Assembly (NCBI GenBank): GCA_965214085.1
Contig: OZ243937.1
Coordinates: forward strand, 744,001-808,000
DNA from: UBA6055 sp965214085
Lineage (GTDB): Bacteria > Chloroflexota > Anaerolineae > Aggregatilineales > Phototrophicaceae
Direction of reading: 5' to 3'
Length of the DNA: 64,000 nucleotides
The notes beneath the pieces are model-generated. The model was given only the letters and a program-made list of their open reading frames with translations, had not been told where the DNA came from and did not search any database. Made by a program: the position numbers and the translations under genes. This document shows positions 26,712-34,476 of this stretch, one piece after another; within the stretch, counting starts at the first letter, position 1; each line of letters opens with the position of its first letter.

Positions 26712-28586
26712 ATGCTCTCCAATATAAGCAAGTTTACCCCTCCCCGAATGTATGTTCTAGCGTTTCTCCAGCATAATTCAAGACTCTGGCGCGCCTGCGC
26801 CGGGTTGCTGCTCTGCCTGCTCTTGCTTGGCGCCAACCTAAGCGTCCAAGCGCAAAATCTGTCGATTGTCTTCGGCACAGTCAGTGACATCTGGTTTCAC
26901 CTCAATATCTTGTCTATGCCCAGCGATACGGAAAGGCTTAAAGTTCGAGTATGGCAGGGCAACAATCTTGTCTACGATGTGGCGCATCAAACCCTCAATG
27001 CCAGCGCGTCACTCAAGCTCACCATCGGCGACTATCAGCCCGAGAACTCCCCTTTCAAGCCTCAAACAAGCTACCAGGTAGAGGTAAATGCCAAGAGGAG
27101 GTCTAATCAGAATGTATCCCCTTGGCGCATGAACGTGACCACCAAAGCCGAGCGCAAGTGCTATTGGGCATCGAAGGATGAGCCTTTCGCCAACTGCCCG
27201 CCGGTGCATTATAGCGACCTGCATAGAGGCTGGCGGCATGCAGAGGATGATCCAACAAACGTCTATCGGTGGATGGAGTTACGCATTACGGCTGTTTCGG
27301 GGGCGGACTTTTACAAGGTCCCCATGGGGAACGCGACCTTTGATTGCGATCAAGAACACAGCAGTTTAGGCGCACTGCATTTCTGGATACCGCAAAACCG
27401 GTTTTTACAAAGCGCTTCGAAAGATGCCATAGTGTATAAGAGTCCATATACCGTTTACTACTGCGGTTTGACCAGCGACAAATCATACACTTTCGCGCTG
27501 GAAGCGTACCGGTGGCTGCCCAGGCAAGGCAACTCGAGGCAAGCTGAACTTATCGCGCGCAAGGTGCATAACATTTTTTCGGGTCCAAATTGGGACTTGG
27601 AAAGCGCGCCAGCCAGCGCGCCGCCACCAGAACCGATTACTCTCGGGGTTGGCATCCAAAGCGCTAGCGACGTCAGCTTGCAATGGTCGGCGGTCAGCGG
27701 GGCGACCGGCTACCTGCTGGAATATGCCGGCGGCAATAACGAAAGCGGCGCCGTCAACCTGGGCGCGGGCGCGACCAGCCACTCTTTCAATGGCTTGACA
27801 GCGGGCGGCAATTATACCGTCTATATCACGGCTTACCTGCAAAATGGCGGCAAGCGCAGGGGCGAGATCAGCTTCCGCATGCCCTCCCCGCCGCCGCCGA
27901 CCAAAACGGCTGTGCCGACGCATACGCCCGTTCCACCTCAGCAAAGTCCGCAAGATCAGCCAGCGCCGCTACAGGCAGAGGAGCCGAGCCAACAACAACC
28001 AAGCGGACCCTACGCTAGTCTGATCCAAAACATCCTGGGCTGGCGGGACGAGCAGGCGCCAGGCAGCGACCATCACGAGCGCTGGACGCGGGCCCTGGCG
28101 GCGCTGGGGCATGGCAGCCACGCCAATCCCATGACCGCGGCCGAAGCGCAGACTTATGTCGATCGCGGCTGGGGCGGGCGCTGGCAGCCGGTGGTCAATG
28201 CGCTGACGCAAATCGAAGGTCAAGCGCCACCTCCGCAAGCAACGAACACGCCTGTTCCACCGCCAACGAACACGCCTGTACCGCCAGCGCCGCCTACGAA
28301 TACGCCGCCACCCCCGCCCCCGCCACCAACGAACACGCCTGTTCCACCGCCGCCAAAGCAGAGCTATTCCGTGCCGAACAGCCTCATCCAAACTGTGCGC
28401 GACTATTACGATGAGAATGTCGCCGCTGGCCGCACGGGCAATAACTGGCTGCGGGTGTTGATCGCATTCGGCGTTGAGACGCACGATGAACTGAGTCCGA
28501 TGTCTGCAGCTGAGGCGCGTGAACGCGTGAGCAGATGGGGCGGCTGGAGGCCAATCGCGGAGGCTTTGGAGCAGCTCGAAGGCTAA
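26712..28586 (+). CDS. Secreted FN3 protein with two copies of an unnamed ~72-residue C-terminal domain
   Basis: 624 residues from ATG 26712. A basic start and hydrophobic segment (LLLCLLLLGANLSVQAQ) form a long signal peptide ending near residue 48. After a beta-rich region of unknown type comes an FN3 domain at about 307-393 (SLQWSAVSGATGYLLEYAG, TAGGNYTVYITAY), then Pro/Thr linkers. Two related helical domains follow at about 432-503 (WTRALAALGHG, MTAAEAQTYVDRGWGGRW) and 551-624 (WLRVLIAFGVE, MSAAEARERVSRWGGWRP). The repeated core is W-x-R-x-L-x-A-x-G followed by M-(S/T)-A-A-E-A. I do not know a named family. Inverted 111-bp repeats flank the gene. Probably exported; a surface-binding role is a guess. 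Confidence 0.8.
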   Translation: MLSNISKFTPPRMYVLAFLQHNSRLWRACAGLLLCLLLLGANLSVQAQNLSIVFGTVSDIWFHLNILSMPSDTERLKVRVWQGNNLVYDVAHQTLNASASLKLTIGDYQPENSPFKPQTSYQVEVNAKRRSNQNVSPWRMNVTTKAERKCYWASKDEPFANCPPVHYSDLHRGWRHAEDDPTNVYRWMELRITAVSGADFYKVPMGNATFDCDQEHSSLGALHFWIPQNRFLQSASKDAIVYKSPYTVYYCGLTSDKSYTFALEAYRWLPRQGNSRQAELIARKVHNIFSGPNWDLESAPASAPPPEPITLGVGIQSASDVSLQWSAVSGATGYLLEYAGGNNESGAVNLGAGATSHSFNGLTAGGNYTVYITAYLQNGGKRRGEISFRMPSPPPPTKTAVPTHTPVPPQQSPQDQPAPLQAEEPSQQQPSGPYASLIQNILGWRDEQAPGSDHHERWTRALAALGHGSHANPMTAAEAQTYVDRGWGGRWQPVVNALTQIEGQAPPPQATNTPVPPPTNTPVPPAPPTNTPPPPPPPPTNTPVPPPPKQSYSVPNSLIQTVRDYYDENVAAGRTGNNWLRVLIAFGVETHDELSPMSAAEARERVSRWGGWRPIAEALEQLEG

Positions 28587-28629
28587 GCGAGCATCTGCAG
28601 GGGCGCCCGAAACAGTACCGGACAAGCCT

Positions 28630-28740
28630 TGTAGGGGCGACCAATCTGGTCGCCCGCTGCCGCCGCAACGTGTGGTTTCGGGCTGTCGCCCCTACAGATT
28701 GTTGCTCTGGTGAAATTTGCATGACTATATTGGCATTACT
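28630..28740 (-). repeat. 111-bp inverted repeat, right copy
   Basis: Reverse complement of 26410-26520 with scattered mismatches; begins TGTAGGGGCGACCAATCTGG. Between the FN3 gene stop (28586) and the NUDIX gene stop (28767) nothing else is seen. Confidence 0.85.
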
Positions 28741-28766
28741 GAGTAAATTTGCCGAATGCGCGCGCT

Positions 28767-29231
28767 TCAGCTTGGCTTGGCGGAGTCGAGAAGTTCGAGC
28801 AAACCCGCCGGGTACAGCGGCGGCGCGTCAGCACTGCGGAAGAAGCCCAGGCTTTTCCAGCCAGCCTCGTAGAGCATGTCGCCGTCATCGCTCCCTTGCA
28901 CAGCGATATCGTCTCGATTCATGTCAGGCTCGAGGAAGCGGCCGTCGAAAATCATGACAATTTCGTGGCCTCGTTTGCCTTCGTAGCTGAAGATACTTTC
29001 GAGCGTCCCGAGGAGCGTGAGGTCAGCGACTTCGGCGTCAATCTCCTCTGCCACCTCTCGGGCGACGGCTTCCGCGCCGCGCTCGCCGAATTCGATCTTG
29101 CCGCCGATTGGCCGGAAGAAGGTCTGGTCTTTGCGCGAATCGTAGCCTTGTGCGACGAAGATTTTGTCCCCCCTGCGAAAGACGCATAGCGCCAGTGGGC
29201 GAATCCGCTTTTTCTTCTTTCGCTTGGGCAT
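28767..29231 (-). CDS. NUDIX hydrolase
   Basis: 154 residues. The Nudix box is readable: G44-x5-E50-x7-R58-E59-V60-x-E62-E63 (GGKIEFGERG, AREVAEE); the canonical G after EE-x is replaced by Asp, which some active members tolerate. It opens with a lysine-rich MPKRKKKKRIRP. Members hydrolyse nucleoside diphosphates linked to another moiety, often as housecleaning. It is the last gene on the minus-strand run that begins with the ABC ATPase, though a palindromic repeat (29259-29284) separates it from the permease gene, so it may have its own promoter. Confidence 0.9.
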   Translation of the reverse strand: MPKRKKKKRIRPLALCVFRRGDKIFVAQGYDSRKDQTFFRPIGGKIEFGERGAEAVAREVAEEIDAEVADLTLLGTLESIFSYEGKRGHEIVMIFDGRFLEPDMNRDDIAVQGSDDGDMLYEAGWKSLGFFRSADAPPLYPAGLLELLDSAKPS

Positions 29232-29258
29232 AGGGTGTTTCCGGAGTTGTAATGTGTC

Positions 29259-29284
29259 GGGCGACCTGATTGGTCGCCCCTACA
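29259..29284. repeat. REP-like palindrome
   Basis: GGGCGACCTGATTGGTCGCC followed by CCTACAATT. It lies in the gap between the permease and NUDIX genes; the stem could also act as a transcription barrier. Confidence 0.75.
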
Positions 29285-29306
29285 ATTCTAGGAATGCCTG
29301 CGACGA

Positions 29307-30329
29307 TTACTCGGCTTCAAAGCGGAGGCCCAGAGCGCGTGGCGGGTCGGAGCGCAGGAAGGCGCGCAGGCGGCGCTGCACGGCGCGTGGCATGTACTGC
29401 AGCAGGCGCTCGGTGAGCCCGCCGCTGACGATGAGCAAAGTGACGATCATCAGCAGCCAGGGCAAGGCATTGAGCAGGACGAAGGGAAAGCTGATCTCCT
29501 GGCCGAAGATGAAGAGGCCGTTGGTCTGGATATAGCCGGAGATGGCGCGCAGGGCGGCGAAAAGGTAAGCGCCCAGCACGACGCGGAAGGGATGCCAGCC
29601 GCCGAAAATGACGATTGCCAGCGCGATCCAGCCGTCGCCTTGCATGGCGGGCGGGCTGGACCAACCCGGCTTGACGTTGAGTGAATAGGCTGCGCCGGCC
29701 AAGCCGACCAGGGCGCCGCCGAGGAAGGTGTACCAGTAGCGCAGACGCTGGACGGGCGCGCCGCGGGCATAGGCCGCCTCGGGCCGCTCGCCGATAGCGC
29801 GTAGAGCCAAACCGCCTCTGCTGCGGAAGAGCCAGAACCAGATGACGAACATCAATACAAAGCTGAAATAGACCAGGGCGTTCTGCTGGAAGAGCACGAT
29901 GCCCAGCACCGGAATGTCTTCCAGCACGGGGATAGCGAAGCGCGTAATCTGCGGGCCGGGGATGCGTGTGTAGTCAGCGCCCAGGAAGCGCGCCAGGTCA
30001 GCCGCCAGCAGCGTCAGCACAAAGCCAACAGCCACTTGATCGCGGCGCAGCTTGATGCTGGAGAAGCCCACCAACACGGCGATCAGCGCGCCGACCAGCA
30101 TGGCCGCGCCGATGCCGACCGCGATTTGCGCCGGCACATCGAGCACGCCGGCTTCCTGGGCGGTCCAGGCGGCTGCGAAGCCAGTCACAGCGGCCAGCGC
30201 CAAACTGCCGTCCAGCGACAGATTGACGACGCCGGCGCGCTCGGTGATGGTCTCGCCCAAGCTGGCGATCACCAGTGGCGTGGCCGTGCCGATGATGCTG
30301 CCCAGGGTGTTGAGGAATTCTTCGTTCAT
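29307..30329 (-). CDS. BMP-type ABC transporter permease, second subunit
   Basis: 340 residues with eight to ten hydrophobic helices. The N-terminal TPLVIASLGETITERAGVVN and NLSLDGSLALAA match the conserved start of the nucleoside-type (NupQ/YufQ-like) permeases that work with a BMP lipoprotein. Its ATG overlaps the stop of the partner permease by 4 nt (ATGA). With that partner and the double-domain ATPase at 34477 it would import nucleosides or related ligands. No intact binding protein is in the window (only the pseudogene at 14520). Confidence 0.9.
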   Translation of the reverse strand: MNEEFLNTLGSIIGTATPLVIASLGETITERAGVVNLSLDGSLALAAVTGFAAAWTAQEAGVLDVPAQIAVGIGAAMLVGALIAVLVGFSSIKLRRDQVAVGFVLTLLAADLARFLGADYTRIPGPQITRFAIPVLEDIPVLGIVLFQQNALVYFSFVLMFVIWFWLFRSRGGLALRAIGERPEAAYARGAPVQRLRYWYTFLGGALVGLAGAAYSLNVKPGWSSPPAMQGDGWIALAIVIFGGWHPFRVVLGAYLFAALRAISGYIQTNGLFIFGQEISFPFVLLNALPWLLMIVTLLIVSGGLTERLLQYMPRAVQRRLRAFLRSDPPRALGLRFEAE

Positions 30330-31528
30330 GCCCCCACCCCCAAACCCCCTCCCCCAGAACGAGGGAGGGGGCTTTTGTCGTCACTGAGATGTTCGCCCGT
30401 GGCAAGCTCCCCACCCCTCCTAGTGGGGGAAGGGGCCGGGGGATGGGGGGCTGCTTCAAGGTCGTCTTCGTCGCCTAGCGTCTGCGGGAAGAAGACCTCC
30501 TGCACGCCATGGAAGAGGATGACGAAGAGCACCATCATGCCTTGCAGGACGCCGGCCAGCGATGAATCCAGCTTGAGCGAGGGCGCGATCTGCAGGCGCG
30601 TGCTGCCGGTGAGGATGGCGGCGAAGGCGAAGGCGATCAGCGGCGCCCACAGCAAGCGCATGCTCAGCAGCAGCACAACCAACAAGCCCAGGAAACCGAT
30701 GCCGCCCGAAGCCAGCGGACGCAAGTTGTCGAAGGTGAAGAGGACGCGGTAAGAGCCGGCAATGCCCGCCAGCGCGCCGCAGACCAGGAAGGCGCTCATT
30801 GAAGCGCGCTCGGTGGCCACGCCCAGCAACTGCGCCGAGCGCATATTCGCCCCGACCGCCTTGAGATTCAGCCCCCAGCGCGTGGCGTTGAGCATGACGT
30901 AGACGATGGCGAAGGCGGCGATGACCAGCGCGATCATGAAGAGGTTGACCGGGAATGTCGGCGCGAACTCTGGCAGCAGCGCCGGCTTGGGGAAGGGTTC
31001 TGTGCCTTGCGCCGATCCGCCGATGCGCGGCTGCCAGGGGCCCGAAATCAAATAAATGGAGATGACGTTGACCAGCGCGTTCAGCGCCACGCCGCCGAAG
31101 ATCTCGTTGACACCCAGGCGGATTTTCAGCGCGCCGACGACAAATGCCCAGAACATGCCGCCCAGCGCCGCCAGCGCAATCAGCAGAATATGCAGCAGCG
31201 GCGCGAGGCTTTCGGGCAGCAGCAGGTATTGCGCGCCCCAACTGGCGAAGAGCGCGCCCATCATCATCTGGCCTTCGACGCCGATATTCCACAAGCCAGC
31301 GCGAAAAGTGACGACCAGGCCGATGCTGACGAGGGTCAGCGGAATCCAGAAGTTGACGACGCCGCCCAGCTTGCGGCTGTCTTTGAATGCGCCTTTCCAC
31401 AGGGCGTCGACGACTTCCAGCGGGTCGCGCCCCACGGCGATGACCAGCGCCGCCGCCACCGCCAGCGAGATGGCGATGGGCAGGATGAGGAAGCCGATTT
31501 GGATGGCGAGTCCGCGTGGGTTTTTCAT
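30326..31528 (-). CDS. BMP-type ABC transporter permease, first subunit, with repeat-derived tail
   Basis: 400 residues. Many hydrophobic helices and the motif FRAGLWNIGVEGQMMMGALF identify the NupP/YufP-like partner permease. The normal sequence ends around residue 355 (FFPQTLGDEDD); the last 40 or so residues, rich in Pro, Ser and Gly (PHPPAPSPTRRGGE), are encoded by a CCCCTCC hairpin repeat (30331-30452) that has entered the 3' end while keeping the frame. The start ATG overlaps the stop of the GIY-YIG nuclease gene (ATGA, 31525-31528). The tail is unlikely to be functional but may be tolerated. Confidence 0.9.
   Translation of the reverse strand: MKNPRGLAIQIGFLILPIAISLAVAAALVIAVGRDPLEVVDALWKGAFKDSRKLGGVVNFWIPLTLVSIGLVVTFRAGLWNIGVEGQMMMGALFASWGAQYLLLPESLAPLLHILLIALAALGGMFWAFVVGALKIRLGVNEIFGGVALNALVNVISIYLISGPWQPRIGGSAQGTEPFPKPALLPEFAPTFPVNLFMIALVIAAFAIVYVMLNATRWGLNLKAVGANMRSAQLLGVATERASMSAFLVCGALAGIAGSYRVLFTFDNLRPLASGGIGFLGLLVVLLLSMRLLWAPLIAFAFAAILTGSTRLQIAPSLKLDSSLAGVLQGMMVLFVILFHGVQEVFFPQTLGDEDDLEAAPHPPAPSPTRRGGELATGEHLSDDKSPLPRSGGGGLGVGA
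30331..30452. repeat. CCCCTCC hairpin repeat inside the permease gene 3' end
   Basis: CCCCCACCCCCAAACCCCC then a GAGGGAGGGGGC arm, and a second arm pair (CCCCACCCCTCC / GGGGGAAGGGG). Related copies are at 46941-47005 and 55521-55584. Here it is translated as the permease C-terminus. Confidence 0.75.
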
Positions 31529-32163
31529 GGTCCGTCGCCGCGCTCAAATTCGTCTAGTCTCGTTCTGGCTAGGTATTCAAGTCTGCGAGCCTGCGCCCAA
31601 AGCGTCCGCCTGATACCTGGTCTTACACTTCGTTCACTGATTACCCGCGCTAGATTTGCAATGGTCCGCGCCCGCCGCGCCAATCGAATATCGGGGTGCT
31701 CTCGCTGGCGGCGGAGAGATAATGGTAAAACTGACGCGCGCACCGACTTTGGCAACGCTATTTCCTCTGTGGCTTTAATCTCTTTCTCATTCAAAATAAC
31801 GGAAAACTTTGATTTCTTGAGCGCTTTCTGATAGATGGTAAATTCAGCGCGATTAAGTATTTCGCGAGCTTCAGCGCTTGCCAAGTTCCAGAATGGCCAC
31901 ATTTCTATTTCCGCGACTTCAAAGGGATCTAAAACGCTCATCGCTACCGCGTCAGTGCGCTGATTAGTTAGATGTCTGCGAATGCGCCCACGCAAACTCT
32001 CGCGTGATTGACCAACGTATATCGGTTCGCCATCGTAATCGTAGAATAAATAAACCCCGTGTTGACAATCTCCCACCCTGCGACCGTCGCCATAATCCGT
32101 GTTCAGCGCATTTGTCACACCCTCATACAGGGCGGTAACCTCTGATGGCTCGTTTCTAGGCAT
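31525..32163 (-). CDS. GIY-YIG restriction endonuclease (Eco29kI-like), partner of the cytosine methylase
   Basis: 212 residues from ATG 32163. The GIY-YIG core is readable: GVY38LFYDYDGEPIY49VG, then R62/H64, E107 in NRAEFTIY and N125, the same order (Y, Y, R, H, E, N) as in the type II enzyme Eco29kI, which has a very similar length. The start ATG shares its A with the methylase stop (TGATG), so the two are coupled, as expected for a type II restriction-modification pair. The tail is arginine-rich (LRRQREHPDIRLARRARTI). Recognition site unknown; Eco29kI cuts CCGCGG, but specificity cannot be inferred. Confidence 0.8.
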   Translation of the reverse strand: MPRNEPSEVTALYEGVTNALNTDYGDGRRVGDCQHGVYLFYDYDGEPIYVGQSRESLRGRIRRHLTNQRTDAVAMSVLDPFEVAEIEMWPFWNLASAEAREILNRAEFTIYQKALKKSKFSVILNEKEIKATEEIALPKSVRASVLPLSLRRQREHPDIRLARRARTIANLARVISERSVRPGIRRTLWAQARRLEYLARTRLDEFERGDGP

Positions 32164-33143
32164 CACTTTATCAGCATCTGTTGTAGGCAGTTTACAGCCA
32201 GCCATTCGATAACTGGGACACACACGGCGTCGCCTAGCGCGAACATCGCCTGATATGGAGTTACAGCGTTGTAGCGAAGATGTTCCGCGCCTTGAAGCCG
32301 CGCGTATTCTTTTGTATTCATCCAGCGGACTGCAAGTTCTCCACGCCCTGCCCGGACGATTGCTTGCTTTGCAGAACCGCCTCGCGTCGTACGCAATGTT
32401 CCCGCCAGTTCGTCTGCCCTAACTTCCCACACGGCTCGGCCTCCCCTAGTGCGCCGGAACGCGCCGAAATAGGCTGACCATATTCGGCGCTTGTAGTTGG
32501 AAACTCGCTGGAACTGAATAGGAGAAAGTGTATCCACAAATGCGGAGACACGCTCTTCAGGCCACCAATCTCCTTCCGCTTCCGCTATATCGGCCAAATA
32601 GACATCAGTGCGCGCAGGTGGTGGTTCTGGTAAGGAAATTGGGCCCTTGTTGCCGAACAGGAATACTCTCGCCCGACTTTGTGGGACAAAGGCTTTGGCA
32701 TTTACGATGATATGAGCGGTATCGTAGCCAAGTTCTCTTATACCGCCGACGACCTTTTCCCAATCTTTCCCACCGTTAGCTGTGAGGAAGCCCATTACGT
32801 TTTCAATCATCAGTGTTTGCGGGGCGCGCTCACCCATTTCGTTTAGAATTCGCAAGAAATCCATAACCAAGCCGGATTGAGCTCCATTTAATCCCTTGTA
32901 ATTTCCGGCAAGGGACATATCTGTGCAGGGGAAAGAAGCGGTAGCCAGGTTCGCTTGAGGAATTTCATCTCCATTCAAGTCGCGGATGTCGCCCACATGC
33001 AATTCGTTTTGTCCCCAATTGTCTACATATAGTTTTGCTTTTGTTGTATCGATATCGTTGGCAAAAATCGTTTCTATCCCGACGCGCTCAAGCCCCGCGC
33101 GCATCAGCCCCATACCAGAGAAAAACTCTATTGCGGTGATCAT
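32163..33143 (-). CDS. DNA (cytosine-5) methyltransferase
   Basis: 326 residues with all core motifs: I (FFSGMGLMRAGL), IV with catalytic C73 (SFPCTDMSLAG), VI (E114-N-V), VIII (PQSRARVF) and X (GDAVCVPVIEWL). The target-recognition region between VIII and IX is short. It protects host DNA against the GIY-YIG nuclease encoded directly downstream with a 1-nt overlap. The pair lies between the ATPase/sulfite-oxidase genes and the permease genes of the transporter, so it looks inserted into that operon. The 236 nt upstream (33144-33379) hold no gene. Confidence 0.93.
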   Translation of the reverse strand: MITAIEFFSGMGLMRAGLERVGIETIFANDIDTTKAKLYVDNWGQNELHVGDIRDLNGDEIPQANLATASFPCTDMSLAGNYKGLNGAQSGLVMDFLRILNEMGERAPQTLMIENVMGFLTANGGKDWEKVVGGIRELGYDTAHIIVNAKAFVPQSRARVFLFGNKGPISLPEPPPARTDVYLADIAEAEGDWWPEERVSAFVDTLSPIQFQRVSNYKRRIWSAYFGAFRRTRGGRAVWEVRADELAGTLRTTRGGSAKQAIVRAGRGELAVRWMNTKEYARLQGAEHLRYNAVTPYQAMFALGDAVCVPVIEWLAVNCLQQMLIK

Positions 33144-33379
33144 ATTTCAGTATCTCATTCTGGCGCTGGCTGTGTTGTTTTGGATAGCCAAGCGCTATGC
33201 CAAGCTATCTTACATATTCTCGCTGAACTCATCATACCAAGACTTCCCGTCCCAGAAAGTGTACTCATATTCCTAATATGTTTCTAGCTCGACGAATCTC
33301 GTGCGATTTCTGAATGGCGCAAGTATGTTGTCGATCATATATCGCATAGCGTTGCCGCGCATGATAGCGGCCCAATAGG

Positions 33380-34468
33380 CTACTTCAACGTAATCCCCAC
33401 CCGATGCCAGGCGTTATTGACATAGCCCTTGAAATTCCAGACGCTGGCGATCGTCTCGGGTTGACTGTTCGCGGCGCTGTCCCAAGCCCGGACGACCAGC
33501 TCATGCCGGCCCGGCGGCAAGTCAAATTCCGCCCGCCATAACTGCCAGGTCCACAGCTGCGGCTCGTTGAGGAACTCGGCGCGCTGCCAGGTTTCGCCGC
33601 CATCGGGCGAGACGCTGACCCAAGTGATTTCGTGCTCGCCATCGCTCATGGCGTAGCCCTCGACGGCGATCCTGCCCGCCGGCAGCAGGCTGCGGTCTTG
33701 CGGGCGCACGATGACGGAATTGACCGGCAATTTAGTGAGCTGCATGCCGTCTTGATAATCAACATTGTACATGTCGATATGCGGCGGGAAGAGTTTGTAG
33801 CCGACTTGCTGAAAATGGTTGTCGGAGGGGCATTCCTGCACGCGGATATCGCTGAGCCACTTGACGCTGCGCGCGCCGATGTAGCCGGGCACAACCACGC
33901 GCAGGGGGCAGCCATGCGCCAGCGGCAGGTCTTCGCCATTCATCTCGTAAGCCAGCAGGACTTCGCAGCCCAGCGCTTTGTCCAGCGGTATGGAGCTGCC
34001 GTAGGCTTCGCGCTCGCCATCGCGCAAGAGGGTATCCAAGCCCAGGAAAGCGACATGCTCGGCGGCGGCGCTGCTGATGCCGGCGGCAGCCAGAACATCG
34101 CCCAGGCGCAGGCCCGTCCATTCGGCGGTGCCGATCGCTTCAATGTCCCATGCCAACTGGTCGTCTATCGGCTTGTAGCTGACCAGCTCTTTGCGGCGGT
34201 TGCCGGCGCATTGCAGGGTCGCGGTCAGTGTACGCCGCTCGAAGTTGCTCTTGAGTTCGTCCAGGCTCAGTGAGAGTTCCCGCGATACCAAGCCGCGTAC
34301 GCCCAGGCGGTAGCTGTCCAGCTGCAAGTGCGGGATTTGGCTGTGATTGCGCACGAAGAAGAGGTCGGTAGGCGTCACGAAATCCTTGGCCAATTGCGCC
34401 AGCGGGGGGCCCGCGTTAAGTATGTCGTCATAGGTTTTGGTGTCGTCGTGTTTTTCACTGAGTGGCAT
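33380..34468 (-). CDS. Sulfite-oxidase-family molybdopterin oxidoreductase
   Basis: 362 residues. The molybdenum ligand is Cys87 in TLQCAGNRR; HGCPLRVVVPGYIGARSVKW matches the pterin-binding part, and the C-terminal half is the beta-rich dimerisation domain (WVSVSPDGGETW, GRHELVVRAWD). No N-terminal haem b5 domain or signal peptide, so it is a cytoplasmic, plant-type-like enzyme that may use another acceptor. TAGGAG overlaps the end of the ABC ATPase gene, 8 nt upstream, so the two are co-translated. The likely substrate, sulfite or a related sulfur compound, is inferred from the family. Confidence 0.9.
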   Translation of the reverse strand: MPLSEKHDDTKTYDDILNAGPPLAQLAKDFVTPTDLFFVRNHSQIPHLQLDSYRLGVRGLVSRELSLSLDELKSNFERRTLTATLQCAGNRRKELVSYKPIDDQLAWDIEAIGTAEWTGLRLGDVLAAAGISSAAAEHVAFLGLDTLLRDGEREAYGSSIPLDKALGCEVLLAYEMNGEDLPLAHGCPLRVVVPGYIGARSVKWLSDIRVQECPSDNHFQQVGYKLFPPHIDMYNVDYQDGMQLTKLPVNSVIVRPQDRSLLPAGRIAVEGYAMSDGEHEITWVSVSPDGGETWQRAEFLNEPQLWTWQLWRAEFDLPPGRHELVVRAWDSAANSQPETIASVWNFKGYVNNAWHRVGITLK

Positions 34469-34476
34469 GCGCGCTC

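Noticed and set aside
29998..30459. Minus-strand 153-codon frame across the permease junction
   Set aside because: It is an out-of-frame product of the hairpin repeat and permease sequence with no start signal.
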